Below, in pieces: positions 10,723 to 22,004 of a DNA stretch of 64,000 nucleotides. Origin of the DNA: Irpex lacteus (taxonomy: Eukaryota > Basidiomycota > Agaricomycetes > Polyporales > Irpicaceae); the NCBI GenBank assembly GCA_001986395.2, contig MQVO02000015.1:806001-870000 (forward strand), read 5' to 3'. Within the stretch, counting starts at the first letter, position 1; every line of letters starts with the position of its first letter. A program made the translations under genes and the position numbers. The notes beneath the pieces were generated by a model. The model worked only from the letters and a program-made list of their open reading frames with translations. It did not search any database and was not told the DNA's origin.

Positions 10723-11034
10723 CTAACAACTAGTAGAGGCAGGACACTGCGCGTCTCAAAGGAATGAACATTGACCATCTCGTAGGCAACATGGTGGGAA
10801 TGGTGACTTGACCATGACAGTTAGCGAAAATTCGTGGCTGAGCTCTGACTGAGTCGAACCGGTGCAATGGAGTCAGATATTGTCGCGGAAATCCTGTGCA
10901 AGCCCGTGGCGTAGATTACTGAGCTGTCGTCGCTGCGCAACATTATCCTTTCCTGTTTACTTCTGCCTGCAACTGTGAGTGCAGTCCAAACGATTTCCCT
11001 CTATTCTGACTTTGTTCTACCTACAGCACACACT

Positions 11035-13873
11035 ATGGGATCTCCCTTCCTTCCAAGGGTATCAAGGGAACGTGCACCAAACTATGAGAGCTTCGGGACG
11101 GGGTGGCCAGCGATGGCAAGGATTGTTCGCGAAATTGACGAGCAGAAGATACAAAACTACAAGGATGATATTGATACTATTTTAGTCTTTGTACGTTTTC
11201 TCTCGTTTTTACAAGGATGGAGATAACGTATGTTCGCACAGGCTGGTCTTTTCTCCGGAGTCATGACCGCGTTTCTCGTCGAGTCCTATCACAACCTCAG
11301 TCCAGACCCAACACAGATGATGATCCTACTCATGCGACAGCTCACAACACAAACCCACTCATACACCATCAACGGTGGATTTCTCAACTCTACTGCACCT
11401 CCTTTCCCGGACGCACCACCGCCAGAGTTCACTCCGACCGTCAATGCAATTCGCGTGAACGTGCTATGGTTCGCAAGTTTAACTCTCAGTCTCATGAGCG
11501 CCTCGTTCTCTATCTTGGTCAAGCAATGGCTACAAGAGTATCTCGCGGGAGAATACACATCACCCCAGGCTCGCATTAGAATCCGTCATTTCCGCTACCC
11601 GGGGCTAGATGATTGGAAGGTCTTCGAGATTGCCGCCGCTTTGCCCCTCTTCCTTCAACTCTCGCTAGCATTGTTCTTCATTGGACTGTGCTTCTTCACA
11701 GCCGACGTTCACAGCACTGTCGGTCATACGACTTTGCCACTTGTCGCCGCATGGGGCTTCCTATTCATTATCGTCTCTCTCGCGCCTGCTCTCTCCCCTC
11801 GCTGCCCTTACAAGACCAGGCTTCTGAAATCAGTCGTAAAGGACATGCGGAAGATTGTGCTACAACTCGTGCTATGGGTTAAGAACATGTCGTATCGCGA
11901 TTTATCGCCTTTTACCGAGGTTGCAGGCGGTCTATGGTCATATCAGCTGCTTGCCTACGACGAGGAGGATGCTGTCACGACCGACAAGAACGATGTCGAC
12001 ATCTTCATCTCCGTCGACTCCATCCAATCCGACGAGGCGCTTCTTCAGGCTATGTGGCATGCACTGCAGCAAACGGAACCAAACCCGGCTGACGCCTTCA
12101 CCTTCATCCTCAATATCATCAGCCACCGTGTACCGCAGCGGGTGGCTGTTGCTCCCGACGCGGTTCTCGACCTTAAACGTGTTCCCAAACCTACGGTGAC
12201 AGCCATTATGGATATGACTGCAGAGACCGTCAGAGATGTACTCAACCGCCAACCTCACTCCGTCGCTGCTACTGATGTTACAGAATGGCAAGCATGGCTG
12301 CGGAGCTGTGTTTACATTGTACTGGCCGAGACAGATGCTCCTGTGTTGCACGCAGTCAAGGAGATCCTTGCTCCCCTTCTGGCTGACAAAATATGGTACA
12401 GAGCGCTGTTCGACACCATCAAGTCCTGCTTTCCAGACCCCGATGCCTTCCCAGCCCTCCTCGATAGGCTCAGTCCAGCGCTCGCACTTGCTGACCGAGC
12501 GACCACCCTCGACATATTGGCTTACCTCATGCAATGCTACTTCTGCGATAAAGACGACGTTGCACACAGTCATAACACGGCTGTAGACATCCTCGATGCC
12601 CACCCAGATCTTTCGCCTAGGCACAGAGAGGCGATAACCAAGTTCATATTCCCTCTCATGACGAAGGATCTGGATCTTGCAGACTATCCGAAGTGGGCAT
12701 TCGCGGAGAGGCGTCTCATCTTGCATCTTTACTCTTACACGGGGGATCGACGCACAGAGATTGTCGAATTCGTTCGACTTCTTCTCACTACGTGGGCCAA
12801 TATATCCCTCATCATAAGCGTTGCGGTCGGAATGCATATTGATACGTCTAAATCGCTCCGAGGTAACGCACAGGCAGTGTTCGTCGACGCCGCTGCTACA
12901 TGTACTTCGGACGGTCAGTGGAATCGGTTAAGTACTCAACGAATACACGATATTAACTCATCTGTCTCATCAAATAGTTATACCGAATGTACTGAAGAAC
13001 CTTGTATGGTACGCCGAGAGGTACACTAAGCGAGCTGCAATCCTGAAAGAGGATGAAAGCACAAAGTCCTACACGATGGATCCTCTCCTAGGCTGCCTTG
13101 TCTTCATGCGCATACTAAAAGCTTTGCGAGACAAGGGTCTATCTCTCGACGAATACTCAACCTCTATCCGCGGTTTCTGGTCGGGTGTAGACGAGGGCCT
13201 GCAGGCCCTAGCAGGCTCGCGCGACCTGTGGCAAGGAGACTATTCCGCTTCGGCCCAAGAATGTCTCAATGTGGTCAACGAACTTGACTCCGACCTTCCT
13301 CTTCCGTCGGATGGCAAGGATGAAGAGGCATTCATCGCGTGGACGAAGGCGTTCCCGGCAGACAAGAGCCTTTTCTCAGATCAGCTGATCAAGAATATCT
13401 CGCTGTTCTCACCTTCGGAAGTGAACCAAGATACTATGTTTGGTTATCGCATGCGTCGTTTGCAGATCCTAGAGAAGCAGGATGTGGACGAACCCAGTTC
13501 TGAAGATAGCAATGGTTATATCCGACCCCGCACATGCTCGCACTCCAGCGAACAGGCTCTGCAGATGGCTTCGTCGAGCAGAGGAGCGCAGAAAGCCTCT
13601 TCATCCGTTGTTGAGGGCAGTAGCAACGCGGATAAGGATACCACAGGGTTTGATCCAGACAGTCGAAGACCGGAACCAAACGCTCTCACAGAGGAGACTG
13701 AAATGGCTGCTGCCATTGGTGTGAAGGAGAGAGAACCATCGAACGACGCTGCCACTGTTGCTGATATCAGTGTCAATCCCGACCATTGGCTACCACCTCT
13801 TTCGCCTGCATCCAATAGTCTTTCCAGTGACCACGGAACGGTAGTAACTCCATCTCGTAGTGACGACTCGTAG
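11035..13873 (+). CDS. DUF6535 domain membrane protein 1 (three exons)
   Basis: Exons are 11035-11190, 11242-12913 and 12978-13873. Introns are 51 and 64 nt and phases agree. The start MGSPFLPRVSRERAP precedes the hallmark GWPAMARIVREIDEQKIQNY, then IDTILVF|AGLFSGVMTAFLVESY (first membrane segment), FASLTLSLMSASFSILVKQW (second) and LPLFLQLSLALFFIGLCFFT plus a following hydrophobic run (third and fourth). This is the DUF6535 architecture common in Agaricomycetes: an N-terminal membrane domain of about 180 residues followed by a long alpha-helical cytosolic part and a polar, acidic C-terminus. Two paralogues follow at 22.5 and 26.0 kb. Function is unknown for the family. Confidence 0.85.
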
Positions 13874-14360
13874 TAATAATTTTTTTGTCATCCCAGTCCT
13901 CAGGCCTCAGGTCTCAGACCTCACGCGCCTCACGTATGAATTTAATTTACTTCATTCTCATGGACAGTGACACCACTGACTAGGACTGTACGCTTATGTA
14001 AGGCTTGAAGCTTGATAGAGCGAACGGCCGTTGGCGAACTGTCATAATCATGATCAGCGCTGTCACTTGATCAAACGAGTTGCTCACAAACTACCACTCA
14101 GCAAGTTGTCCTCGTATACCGAAAACATGCTCAGCAGGCTCTGCCGACTCCCATGGCTATAAAATGGCACGCAAAGCTTATTAGCCACCATACCCGGGAG
14201 CGCTGACTGATTCACGCCGACACCGTGCAACGTGACCAGAGCAATACAGTAACCCAGGCTTCAGTCATGACCGGCCATAACTCAACAGTTTATAATTGTC
14301 GCCGTGCGATTCCGAAGCTAGGCGTGTGTCCTATCCAGCAATGGGCTGGGCGTGGGACGG
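13874..14360. other. Intergenic, promoter side of the HD-domain gene
   Basis: No gene supported. Contains AAGGCTTGAAGCTTGAT at about 13999-14014, related to the direct repeat near 4783, and a TATA-like word just before the next gene. Confidence 0.4.
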
Positions 14361-14370
14361 CATATAAGAA
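14361..14370 (+). promoter_or_regulatory. TATA-like element of the HD-domain gene
   Basis: CATATAAGAA stands about 80 nt upstream of the ATG at 14444, a usual distance for a fungal core promoter with a short leader. Confidence 0.4.
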
Positions 14371-14443
14371 GTCTAAGTACTACGCTGGTAGGCTATCCCA
14401 CACTCCTTCCGAATCTCACTTACCTCTATTCCTAGCCTAACTA

Positions 14444-15490
14444 ATGTCCTCAATCACGAACACACAAAAGTATGGCTGGACTGCTGTGCCACGAGAAGCC
14501 TCAGTTCTTCTCTCTGCTATCTCTGAGAACTTCTCCACTCCGGCGCCCAATCTCGATATCCAGAGTCTCCTTGACTTTGACAACTCTCCCGACGCAAGAC
14601 TCTTGAAGGACTCTGCGGACTTTGTCAAGGAGAAGCTCAATGAACCGACATTGAATCACTCACTCAGGGTTTATGTCTACGGTGAGTTGCCATGTGGGCT
14701 ATAGTCGCTACTTCCTCACAACCAAGTTTCGTTTGCCACCAGGCGCCGCTCTCGTCCAGCACCACTTTCCATCGTGGAACTTCTCCGACTGGCGTGAAGC
14801 GTACTATCTGAGCTGTCTCTTCCACGACATTGGTACGGCGGACTCCTACCTCCCGCAGTCCGAGGAAGAGATCGACAAGAAGTCCAAGCTCAGTTTCGAG
14901 TTCAAGGGAGGGATCGTCGCTAGAGACTTCATCCTTCAACATGGGGGAGCAGAGGACCTAGCTGATGCAGTTTGCGAGGTATGACTCATCGTCTTTTTGA
15001 GCTTGGCGTAGTTGCTGACCCGGATTCTCTGCACTCCTAGGCGGTCATCAGACACCAAGACGTATTGGTCCAGGGCGGCAACATCACTATGGTGGGGCAA
15101 GTCTTGCAGCTCGCCACTCTCATAGGTAGCTATCTACTACTGAAAAGAAAGCATCCCTGTACTGATTGCTGCGATCTTCCATGTCACACAGATAACATAT
15201 CTGCCAACGCGCACCTCATCTCTGCAGCTTTGGTACAGCACACCATCAAATCGTTCCCACGTCTGAAGTGGTCCAGCTGCTTCGTCTCCGTCCTTCACAA
15301 GGAGTTCAGTGCGAAGCCGTGGTGTCATTCAACGACATTTGAACGACCAGGATACAATATCTCCGAGGAAGAAGGCAAGAGGCTTGGGGTTGGCCTTGGT
15401 GTCAGGGGCCTCACCGATGAGGATGGCTTCGAGAAGAGCAACTTTGTGTCAAACGTAAAGGGAAACACAGATATGAACCAGTTCGAGTGA
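14444..15490 (+). CDS. HD-domain hydrolase, cyanamide hydratase (DDI2)-like, 285 aa
   Basis: Exons are 14444-14681, 14743-14978, 15041-15125 and 15192-15490, all in phase. The protein shows the HD metal-site order: LNHSLRVYVYG, then YYLSCLFHDIGTADSY, AVIRHQDVLVQGGNIT and LATLIDNI, with RLKWSSCFVSVLHKEFSAKPWCH near the end. These are the signatures of the fungal cyanamide hydratase / Ddi2-Ddi3 family, zinc enzymes that hydrate cyanamide to urea. Length is close to the family's norm of about 240-280 residues. The third intron (66 nt) is stop-free and in frame, so intron retention would insert 22 residues just before the DN. The true substrate cannot be fixed from sequence; fungal genomes carry several relatives. 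The 3' end faces the cerato-platanin gene. Confidence 0.82.
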
Positions 15491-16046
15491 ACTGTCCTGG
15501 TTATTGAAGAGGCAATCCGGACTTTCCACTGCCAATACATACGTGTTTGAGCTGAATTTGTCTCACAGTTGGACAATGTATCATATGACGAGTGATTTCT
15601 CGTGATGAAAATGTATAAAGTCTACTTCTATCTATATGAACCTGTGAACAGTGTATGGACGATAAGACTTAGTTGGGAGATGCAAAGTGGATTTGGTGTG
15701 CAACAGCAGGGAGAGCAGTGAAGCACTATCGGCTTGCGTTTGCGAACTTCGAAGGTGAGAGTTCTCCCGCCTATGTTGCTTGTATGTCGTTTTCTCACTC
15801 CATCTGAATTATACAATGCCATGAACCATTATTACAGCTCTGCGCTTGGCTCGTAACATACATCGTTCTTCACTACTACATTAGTCTTCAGCCGTACAAT
15901 AAATGCTATAGTCCGTATTGTCCGTTATTACAGAAGTCCATTAATATTCATTATAGTCAATTAGTATCTGCATCATACAGTCAGTCGCAATTCGTCCCAC
16001 GAATGCATTTAGCACATACCGTCTGACTCCTGAGACGAGAATAGCA
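15491..16046. other. Convergent intergenic region
   Basis: Lies between the 3' ends of the HD-domain gene (+) and the cerato-platanin gene (-). AT-rich 3'-UTR-like sequence; no gene supported. Confidence 0.4.
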
Positions 16047-16472
16047 TTACAGACCGCACATCTCAGTGCCGACTTGGGAAGCATCAACGGTGACCTTGCC
16101 CAGTGCCTCCGCCTGACCGTTGGTTAACATGTTCATGGCCTCCTCAGAGAGGTTGAAGCCCTCTCCTCCGGTATCGATAGCAAGAACGTAGATTGTCTTG
16201 CCATTATACGTGAGCGACCAACAAGTGCCGCACGCGGGGGAGTTCCAGCCGCTCACTGCGGGTGCTCCTCCGATGAGAGGAAAGTGAGGGAGGGAACCGA
16301 GGACGGTGTACCCCTTGGTGAGCAGCCCGTTTGAGCCATCAGAGCAGGCTACGTTGCCCAGCGGGAGGCTGTAGTGGTCGTAGATGTTGTCGTACGTGAC
16401 GGTCGGGCTGAAGGCGAGCGCTGTGGCAGCGAAGGAGAGGATGGAGAGAAGGGATTTGGTGGTGAACTTCAT
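16047..16472 (-). CDS. Secreted cerato-platanin family protein, 141 aa
   Basis: A single exon. The start at 16472 gives a clear signal peptide (MKFTTKSLLSILSFAATALA), then a mature protein of about 120 residues with the family pattern: VTYDNIYDH near the N-terminus, four cysteines (VACSDG, ACGTCWS, EMCGL), and GKTIYVLAIDTGGEGFNLSE. Cerato-platanins are small secreted, double-psi beta-barrel-like proteins that bind chitin oligomers, act on hyphal surfaces and can elicit defence in plants. The upstream in-frame extension to 16883 lacks family features, so the signal-peptide start is preferred. A TATA-like element lies about 115 nt upstream. Many family genes carry introns; this one shows none in the coding part. 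Confidence 0.9.
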   Translation of the reverse strand: MKFTTKSLLSILSFAATALAFSPTVTYDNIYDHYSLPLGNVACSDGSNGLLTKGYTVLGSLPHFPLIGGAPAVSGWNSPACGTCWSLTYNGKTIYVLAIDTGGEGFNLSEEAMNMLTNGQAEALGKVTVDASQVGTEMCGL

Positions 16473-16585
16473 CGTGGGAGTGCAAAAGCGAAGGAAGGTT
16501 GAGTGATTAATTTGTGGACTCAAGACGATCTGGGAGACTTGGAGATGAGTTGCTTGTTTGTGACAAGAATCGCACCAACCCTTGC

Positions 16586-16598
16586 ACTTTTTATACTT
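16586..16598 (-). promoter_or_regulatory. TATA box of the cerato-platanin gene
   Basis: Minus-strand GTATAAAAAGTGC sits about 115 nt upstream of the ATG. Strong TATA boxes are common on highly expressed secreted-protein genes. Confidence 0.5.
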
Positions 16599-16599
16599 T

Positions 16600-17438
16600 T
16601 TACGTCCAAGCCACAATGTTATGCGCGGCCGTAGAGACCTTGAACTACTGACGAGGTAGGCGAGGAGTCCTGCTCCGGCCGCCGATCGTCCTTCTTCCAA
16701 TGCTTCCGCGACGACGCCATGGAATGTAGTAGGCAGAATCAGGCAAGCATGGGCATGTTGAAGCGTTTCACAATCAGTGTTGGTTGCGCATCCGCCCGAC
16801 GGTTTGTACAGCCCGACGATCGTGTAGCTTCTCCACACGATAGGAGCTGAAACGTCGACCAGGTCCGGACGGCACTTGGACATTCATATTTACTGCATCA
16901 GGGATTGTGGAAATGACGAGTTTACTTATCTTTGTTGTTCTTCGAAGACACATCCCGTCCCCAGACAGTGGATTGCGAGGTTCTATTCAGTCATCTTCGC
17001 GCTTGCCCTACGGTACATACCGGAAAACTGAAGTATAGTCCTTTCATAGGTATTAATTAGAACAGCATTCGCCACCACGAAGATCGAGTGCATGGCTCTT
17101 AGAAACAAGAAGGCAGGTTCAAAAGCCATGCGTTCGATCCTCCGGTGAGAATCACTCAGAATCATCCTGCCAGCAATTCGCGGGCCCGTCGACCACACTG
17201 ACAGATCGTTACTTCACTGGCTGACTACTCAGTGTGGAAAGTTTCTGTGATATTACTAGACATATTTCAGCAATGAATCGCGGTTGTAGCAAGGATATGG
17301 AACTTTCACTTCCCCAAGGAGATGATGGTCGTTGTCTGAGATCACTGAGCCGCGGCGAGCGTCAAGTAGCGCCCTTTTCTCATTCTAACACCAACGTCGA
17401 CCACGAAGTACCCAAGCAAGCCTCAGACGAGTGGCGTT
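16600..17438. other. Divergent intergenic region
   Basis: Separates the cerato-platanin gene (-) from DBR1 (+) and should hold both promoters. The frames at 16983-17198 (-) and 17234-17479 (+) have no recognisable content and the latter overlaps the true DBR1 start in another frame. Confidence 0.4.
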
Positions 17439-19341
17439 ATGAAAGTAGGAAAAGCCTTACAAATACAGACGGCAATTGACTAACACTTAAGCATAGATCG
17501 CGGTAGAGGGTTGCTGTCATGGGCAGTTGGACGCAATATACACGTCTATCGCTTCACTCGAAGAACAAAATAACTACAAGGTTTCGCTCCTGCTTATATG
17601 TGGGGATTTCCAGGCGATACGGAATGAGAGCGACTTGGCGTGCATGAGTGTCCCGGACAAGTACAAGGAGTTGGGTGAATTCTGGAAGTGAGTGTCGTCA
17701 AACGCGTGCGTGTTTCTTAACATCTCCCTTGGCCTCTTCGAATTGACATATACGCATCGGCATTGACAGATACTACACCGGAGAGAAAGTCGCGCCAATC
17801 CTGACCATCATTATCGGTGGAAATCACGAAGCCTCAAACTACTTCTGGGAGCTGTTTCATGGCGGGTGGATTGCCCCTAACATGTACTTCCTTGGACATG
17901 CGGGGTGTGTTCAGGTCAATGGCATCAGGATTGCCGGTGCATCGGGTATATTCAATGACAAGGACTTTGATCATGGTGCGTACTTGAACGTATTCCGTAA
18001 ACGCGCATAGCTGAGTCCATTCTCTCTGGCGATCCTCAGGCTTTTGGGAGCGTGTACCCTACAATCCCAGCAGCATGCGGAGTATCTATCATATTCGCGA
18101 ATACAATATTCGGCGACTGTCTCTCGTGCGTATCTCCACACCTGTTTGACTTATCCTATCTGACCGCGACCAGCTTACCCCTGCTCCTACGATCTTCCTC
18201 TCACACGACTGGCCAGTAAATATCGTCCATCACGGAGATCTTCGCCGCCTTCTACGCACCAAACCCTTCTTCCGAAAAGATGTCGAGTCAGGCAGGCTGG
18301 GGAGTCCACCGATGTGGAACCTTCTCGGCACGCTAAAGCCAGGCTGGTGGTTTAGTGCCCATCTCCATGTTAGGTTTCAGGCCAAGGTGGTATGGGATGA
18401 AGAGGCCGCTGCCGCTACCGCTCAGGGGTCAACGGCGCGGGAGCCCGTAAAGCAAGTTATAGCGAACCCAGATGAGATTCAGATAGACGGTTTTGACGGT
18501 ACCGAGGGGGCCCCTATGGCGAACCCATCCGGACCTTTATCGTCAGTCGTGAACCCAGATGAGATTTCCATTGATGATGACGAGTTCTCTGGCACCCACG
18601 AAGCCAATCCACCGCCAGCAGCTCCGGCACCTGCAGACCCCAACGTTTCGGTCTCCAATCCAGAGGAAATTAACCTAGATGACGTCGACAATACCGGACA
18701 AGATGAGGCAGAGGTCGCTGCTTTCTTGGATATTCTACCCGAACCGAAGGTCAAGGAGTGGGGGGACGGTAAAGGATGGCCAGACACAAAGTTCTTAGCT
18801 CTGGATAAATGCCTACCTCGAAGACAATTCCTGGAGGTTAGTCCGCGCCCTATCTCTGCGCAATGTCTGACGATAACTTCGAACAAAGATTCTGGACGTC
18901 CCTGAACCCGCTTCGATTTCAACTAATCCTCAGGATCCACCAGTATTGACCTACGATCCTGAGTGGCTTGCTATCACTCGCGCCTTCAACCCGTATATGT
19001 CAACTTCACGATATCAACTCCGATACCCTGACGAGGCAGAGGCGAGAGCAGCTGTTGCACAGGAGCTTAAATGGGTTGAGGAGAATATTCTCAGCAGCGT
19101 CGGGGAGAACGAGTCCAACAAGAGACGCGAAAAGCGGGTCGATGACTGTCAGACCTTTGCGTTGACTGCACCTGGCCCGCAGAGTCCTGACAGGAAGGTC
19201 AGGGGCGCACCGCGTAAGTTATTCGCAGTATGGATACCAGATTTTGTTCTTACTGTGTCTCCGTTAGCCCATCACTACCCAAACCCCCAAACGGCCGCAT
19301 TTTGTGCCATGCTTGGCATCGAGAACAAAGTCGACAGATAG
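17439..19341 (+). CDS. DBR1: RNA lariat debranching enzyme Dbr1, 516 aa
   Basis: Seven exons: 17439-17444, 17497-17687, 17770-17975, 18040-18125, 18174-18836, 18889-19213 and 19268-19341; all phases agree. The first coding exon is just ATGAAA, giving [11 protein letters not shown], the conserved Dbr1 start. Metallophosphoesterase motifs follow in order: [28 protein letters not shown] and SAHLHVRF. The Dbr1-type [17 protein letters not shown] and the C-terminal [12 protein letters not shown] and [17 protein letters not shown] are present. The enzyme cleaves the 2'-5' bond of excised intron lariats in the nucleus. Between the catalytic part and the C-terminal domain lies an acidic insert with three NP(D/E)EI repeats (see findings). 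Confidence 0.95.
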
Positions 19342-19692
19342 TGTCATGGGCGAATCGTTCGAGGGCAAATATTTGCTGCTCATTTAGCACATGATCGAGA
19401 AATGTAATAGTAGTTAAATTGCCTTGACGCCAGTAAATGACTTCTTGACACACAACATTGGTTACTGCGTACAGCTGGATAATGGTGACGCAACCATAAA
19501 CTACGGGCACGGTAGTATCCGAGATAACGATCCTACTGTAGAAGTTCGGGCTGAGAAGCGCCCAAGTAAGCGAGCTTCCCATTTGGGAGTAAGTATCCCG
19601 ACGCTTATGTAATTGGATTTTCTTGCGGCGCTTGCTCCGTATTCTGCAGTTTCCTGCTCGCATAACTTTGTCTTCACCGCCGTCCATTCACG

Positions 19693-20840
19693 ATGCTGAG
19701 AACGATGTATGTTCCTTTCTGTTCAATATTAGACCAGTATATATCTGATTCACAACATAGAAAACCTAAGAATGCGCGCTCAAAGCGAGCATTGCAGGCG
19801 AGAGAACCGAAGGAGGTAGAAGACCCTCGGACAGTGATCTTCGTCAAGGGCACACATGTTGGGGAGAGGGTCGATCATGTTATGAAAGAACTGGTGTGCA
19901 ATAATTTCTTATTTTCTTATGCTATTATATGCTCATGTTGCTCCAGATGGCGTTAAAAAGACCACATGCGATCTCGTTTTCGAAGAAGAACGTGGTCAGA
20001 CCATTTGAAGATGCCACTTCACTCGAATTCTGGTCGCAAAAGAACGATGCAAGCATGTTTGTACTCGGACAAAGTACCAAAAAGAGGCCGCATGGTCTGA
20101 CATTCGTGAGGATGTACGATAGCCGTGTCCTGGACATGTGCGAAGTCGGGGTCGAGGGTTGGAAGAGCATGCAAGAATTTAAGGTGCGTCTCTGCACACA
20201 ACCTTCAACTACTGTGTCTAAATCCTATGTAACATGATAGACTGCGAAGGCTACCCCAGGCCATAAACCGCTTCTTCACTTCGCCTCCGATCTCTTTGAT
20301 ACGCATCCCCGCTTTCAGCAATTAAAATCACTCCTGATGGACTTTTTCAACGGCGAAGTTATCGATTCAATATGCCTCAAGGGTATAGAATCCGTCATCA
20401 GTATCACTGCTGGTCCCCTGCCCGATTCGCCCTCAACCTCTTCCGAACTACCCAAAGTCCACATTCGCGCCTACACCATACGCTTCCTCTCTTCTGGCAC
20501 TCGTGTCCCCAGAGTGGAGTTGACCCCGATGGGCCCCTCAATAGACCTTTCACTTCGCCGGAACCAAGATGCGGATCCTGAACTCCTGAAGCAGGCATTG
20601 AAGCGACCAAAGATCAAGAAGCAGGACATCGAGAAGGGATTGGGTAACAAGAAGAAGATGCGTAACTTAGAGGTTGACGAGATGGGCGACCTGAGAGGAC
20701 GGGTGCATATCGCAAAGCAGGATCTCAACAAGCTGCAGACGAGGAAGATGAAGGGTTTGAAAAGCGGAAGAGATGACGCAGAGGATGGTAGTGGTGACGA
20801 GGACGACGGGCAAGCACGGAGAAAACGGAGACGAGTCTAG
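19693..20840 (+). CDS. RPF2: Ribosome biogenesis protein RPF2 (Brix domain), 327 aa
   Basis: Exons are 19693-19706, 19761-19893, 19947-20183 and 20241-20840, phases consistent. The 14-nt first coding exon gives MLRT and half the next codon, so the protein begins MLRTIKPKNARSKRALQARE, the typical Rpf2 start. Brix-domain features follow: VIFVKGTHVGERVDHVMKEL, RPHAISFSKKN, FVLGQSTKKRPHGLTFVRMY and KPLLHFASDLFDTHP. The tail is rich in Lys, Arg, Asp and Glu (for example ARRKRRRV at the end), as expected. With Rrs1, Rpf2 loads 5S rRNA, uL18 and uL5 onto pre-60S particles in the nucleolus. Length matches the family. Confidence 0.95.
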
Positions 20841-21140
20841 GATACTGCGTGCGCAAGGCTGTGATATTCTATACCTATCTTTCCCTTCACTTTATGATAT
20901 TGCTGATGTGCTCTTCTCTGCGTAGCGAATCTCTTACATATTCAGCATATGATCTGCTTGTTGCCGATAAGTGGCGACCTTAATGTTCAAAGGTTGCCCG
21001 ACTTGTCGCTGTAGGCTCAAACCAGGGATTGTTGTCTCGTACATTCATTATCACATATCGGAGATGGCGAGCAGTCAGCTAAGACAAGTTGCAACCGCCG
21101 CTAGAATAATCAGGGCGCCGGCTGTCAAGTAGTCGTTCCC
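20841..21140. other. Intergenic, left flank of the inverted repeat
   Basis: 3' flank of RPF2; nothing recognised. Confidence 0.4.
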
Positions 21141-21680
21141 GATGTTGTGTTGACATACAGTAGGGACGTTCAGAGTTGGCGCTTGCGGCGCTGGGCGCGG
21201 CGCGCTGCTCCAGCGTCTCGTAGATAGAGTGACAGGCAGCTTCAGTCACGCTGAGCATAATGATGCTCGCAGAAGCTTTCACACAAGCAGGAGGGTTAGT
21301 AAATTTCATGAAGACATTTCAAAGTACTATCCTCTCATGTATTGTCTTAAATATATGAATATTTTGCACAAGACCACGATAGCATTGCCCCTACAAGATC
21401 TGAAGGTGGTATACTGGTAGACAATAAGTATTTGATGCTAAAATCGCTAGATAACTTGAGTACTGCCGTCACGTAATGCTTAATATACTTTCTGTACATC
21501 AAATGGCTCTGGATATACCTGTAATTCATAACAAAGGCAATCAGCCGCGGATGTGACCGGCTGTGACGGCTGACTCAGCTTCCTCATTGGGACATCAGAC
21601 GACGGAGCAGCGCCCTGCGCCCAGCGCCGCCGCGCCAACTCTGAACAGCCCTAGTAGCTTAGGCGGAGACCTTCAACACA
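21141..21680. repeat. Long imperfect inverted repeat (MITE-like or foldback element)
   Basis: The left arm (core 21168-21212) reads GTTCAGAGTTGGCGC, then GCGGCGCTGGGCGC and GCTGCTCC. The reverse complement of the right arm (core 21608-21648) reads the same three blocks with only a few mismatches and small gaps. Weaker similarity extends to about 21141-21260 and 21561-21680. The arms are GC-rich and enclose about 340 nt of AT-richer sequence with no protein frame. The structure could fold into a long hairpin. No target-site duplication could be identified by eye. Confidence 0.6.
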
Positions 21681-21771
21681 GGCACTCATTGGGTTGCCAC
21701 TGCAAGGCTGTACCGTGTAAGTACTTCTGGCTCTACTTCGCAATTTACTCCCACTCTGTTGCGCAATGGCA

Positions 21772-22004
21772 ATGAAGGTCGTAATGCGCACGGTAAAGGT
21801 ATGGTCTACCTCACCGGATGTAGCACCGGTACATGTGGTAGTGCCTGAGCTAGAAGTAGGAGATGAAGATCTTTACATCGCTCTATCGACGACGAACCTC
21901 GACGGCAAGCGCTCGCACTTTCGCTATCCCCGTAAGTAGAGTGCGCTGATGACTTCATCTCCTTACCACTTCACTTATCAGCGATACTCGGCGCAGTAGG
22001 TTGA
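21772..22004 (+). CDS. Possible small two-exon gene, 60 aa, unrecognised
   Basis: ATG at 21772 opens a frame (MKVVMRTVKVWSTSPD, then VVVPELEVGDEDLYIALS) that reaches a consensus donor (CCCC|GTAAGT, exon end 21931). An acceptor TTATCAG at 21975-21981 restores the frame for seven codons to a stop at 22004. Composition is protein-like, but the product is short and no family is recognised. It could be a fragment of a larger gene disturbed by the neighbouring inverted repeat. Confidence 0.25.

Noticed and set aside
11938..12837. 299-codon minus-strand open frame
   Set aside because: It lies wholly antisense to DUF6535 gene 1, whose sense frame is conserved with its paralogues. The antisense product has no recognisable features.
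16473..16883. Upstream in-frame extension of the cerato-platanin gene
   Set aside because: A classical signal peptide begins at 16472, a TATA-like element lies inside the extension, and the extension has no secretory or family features.
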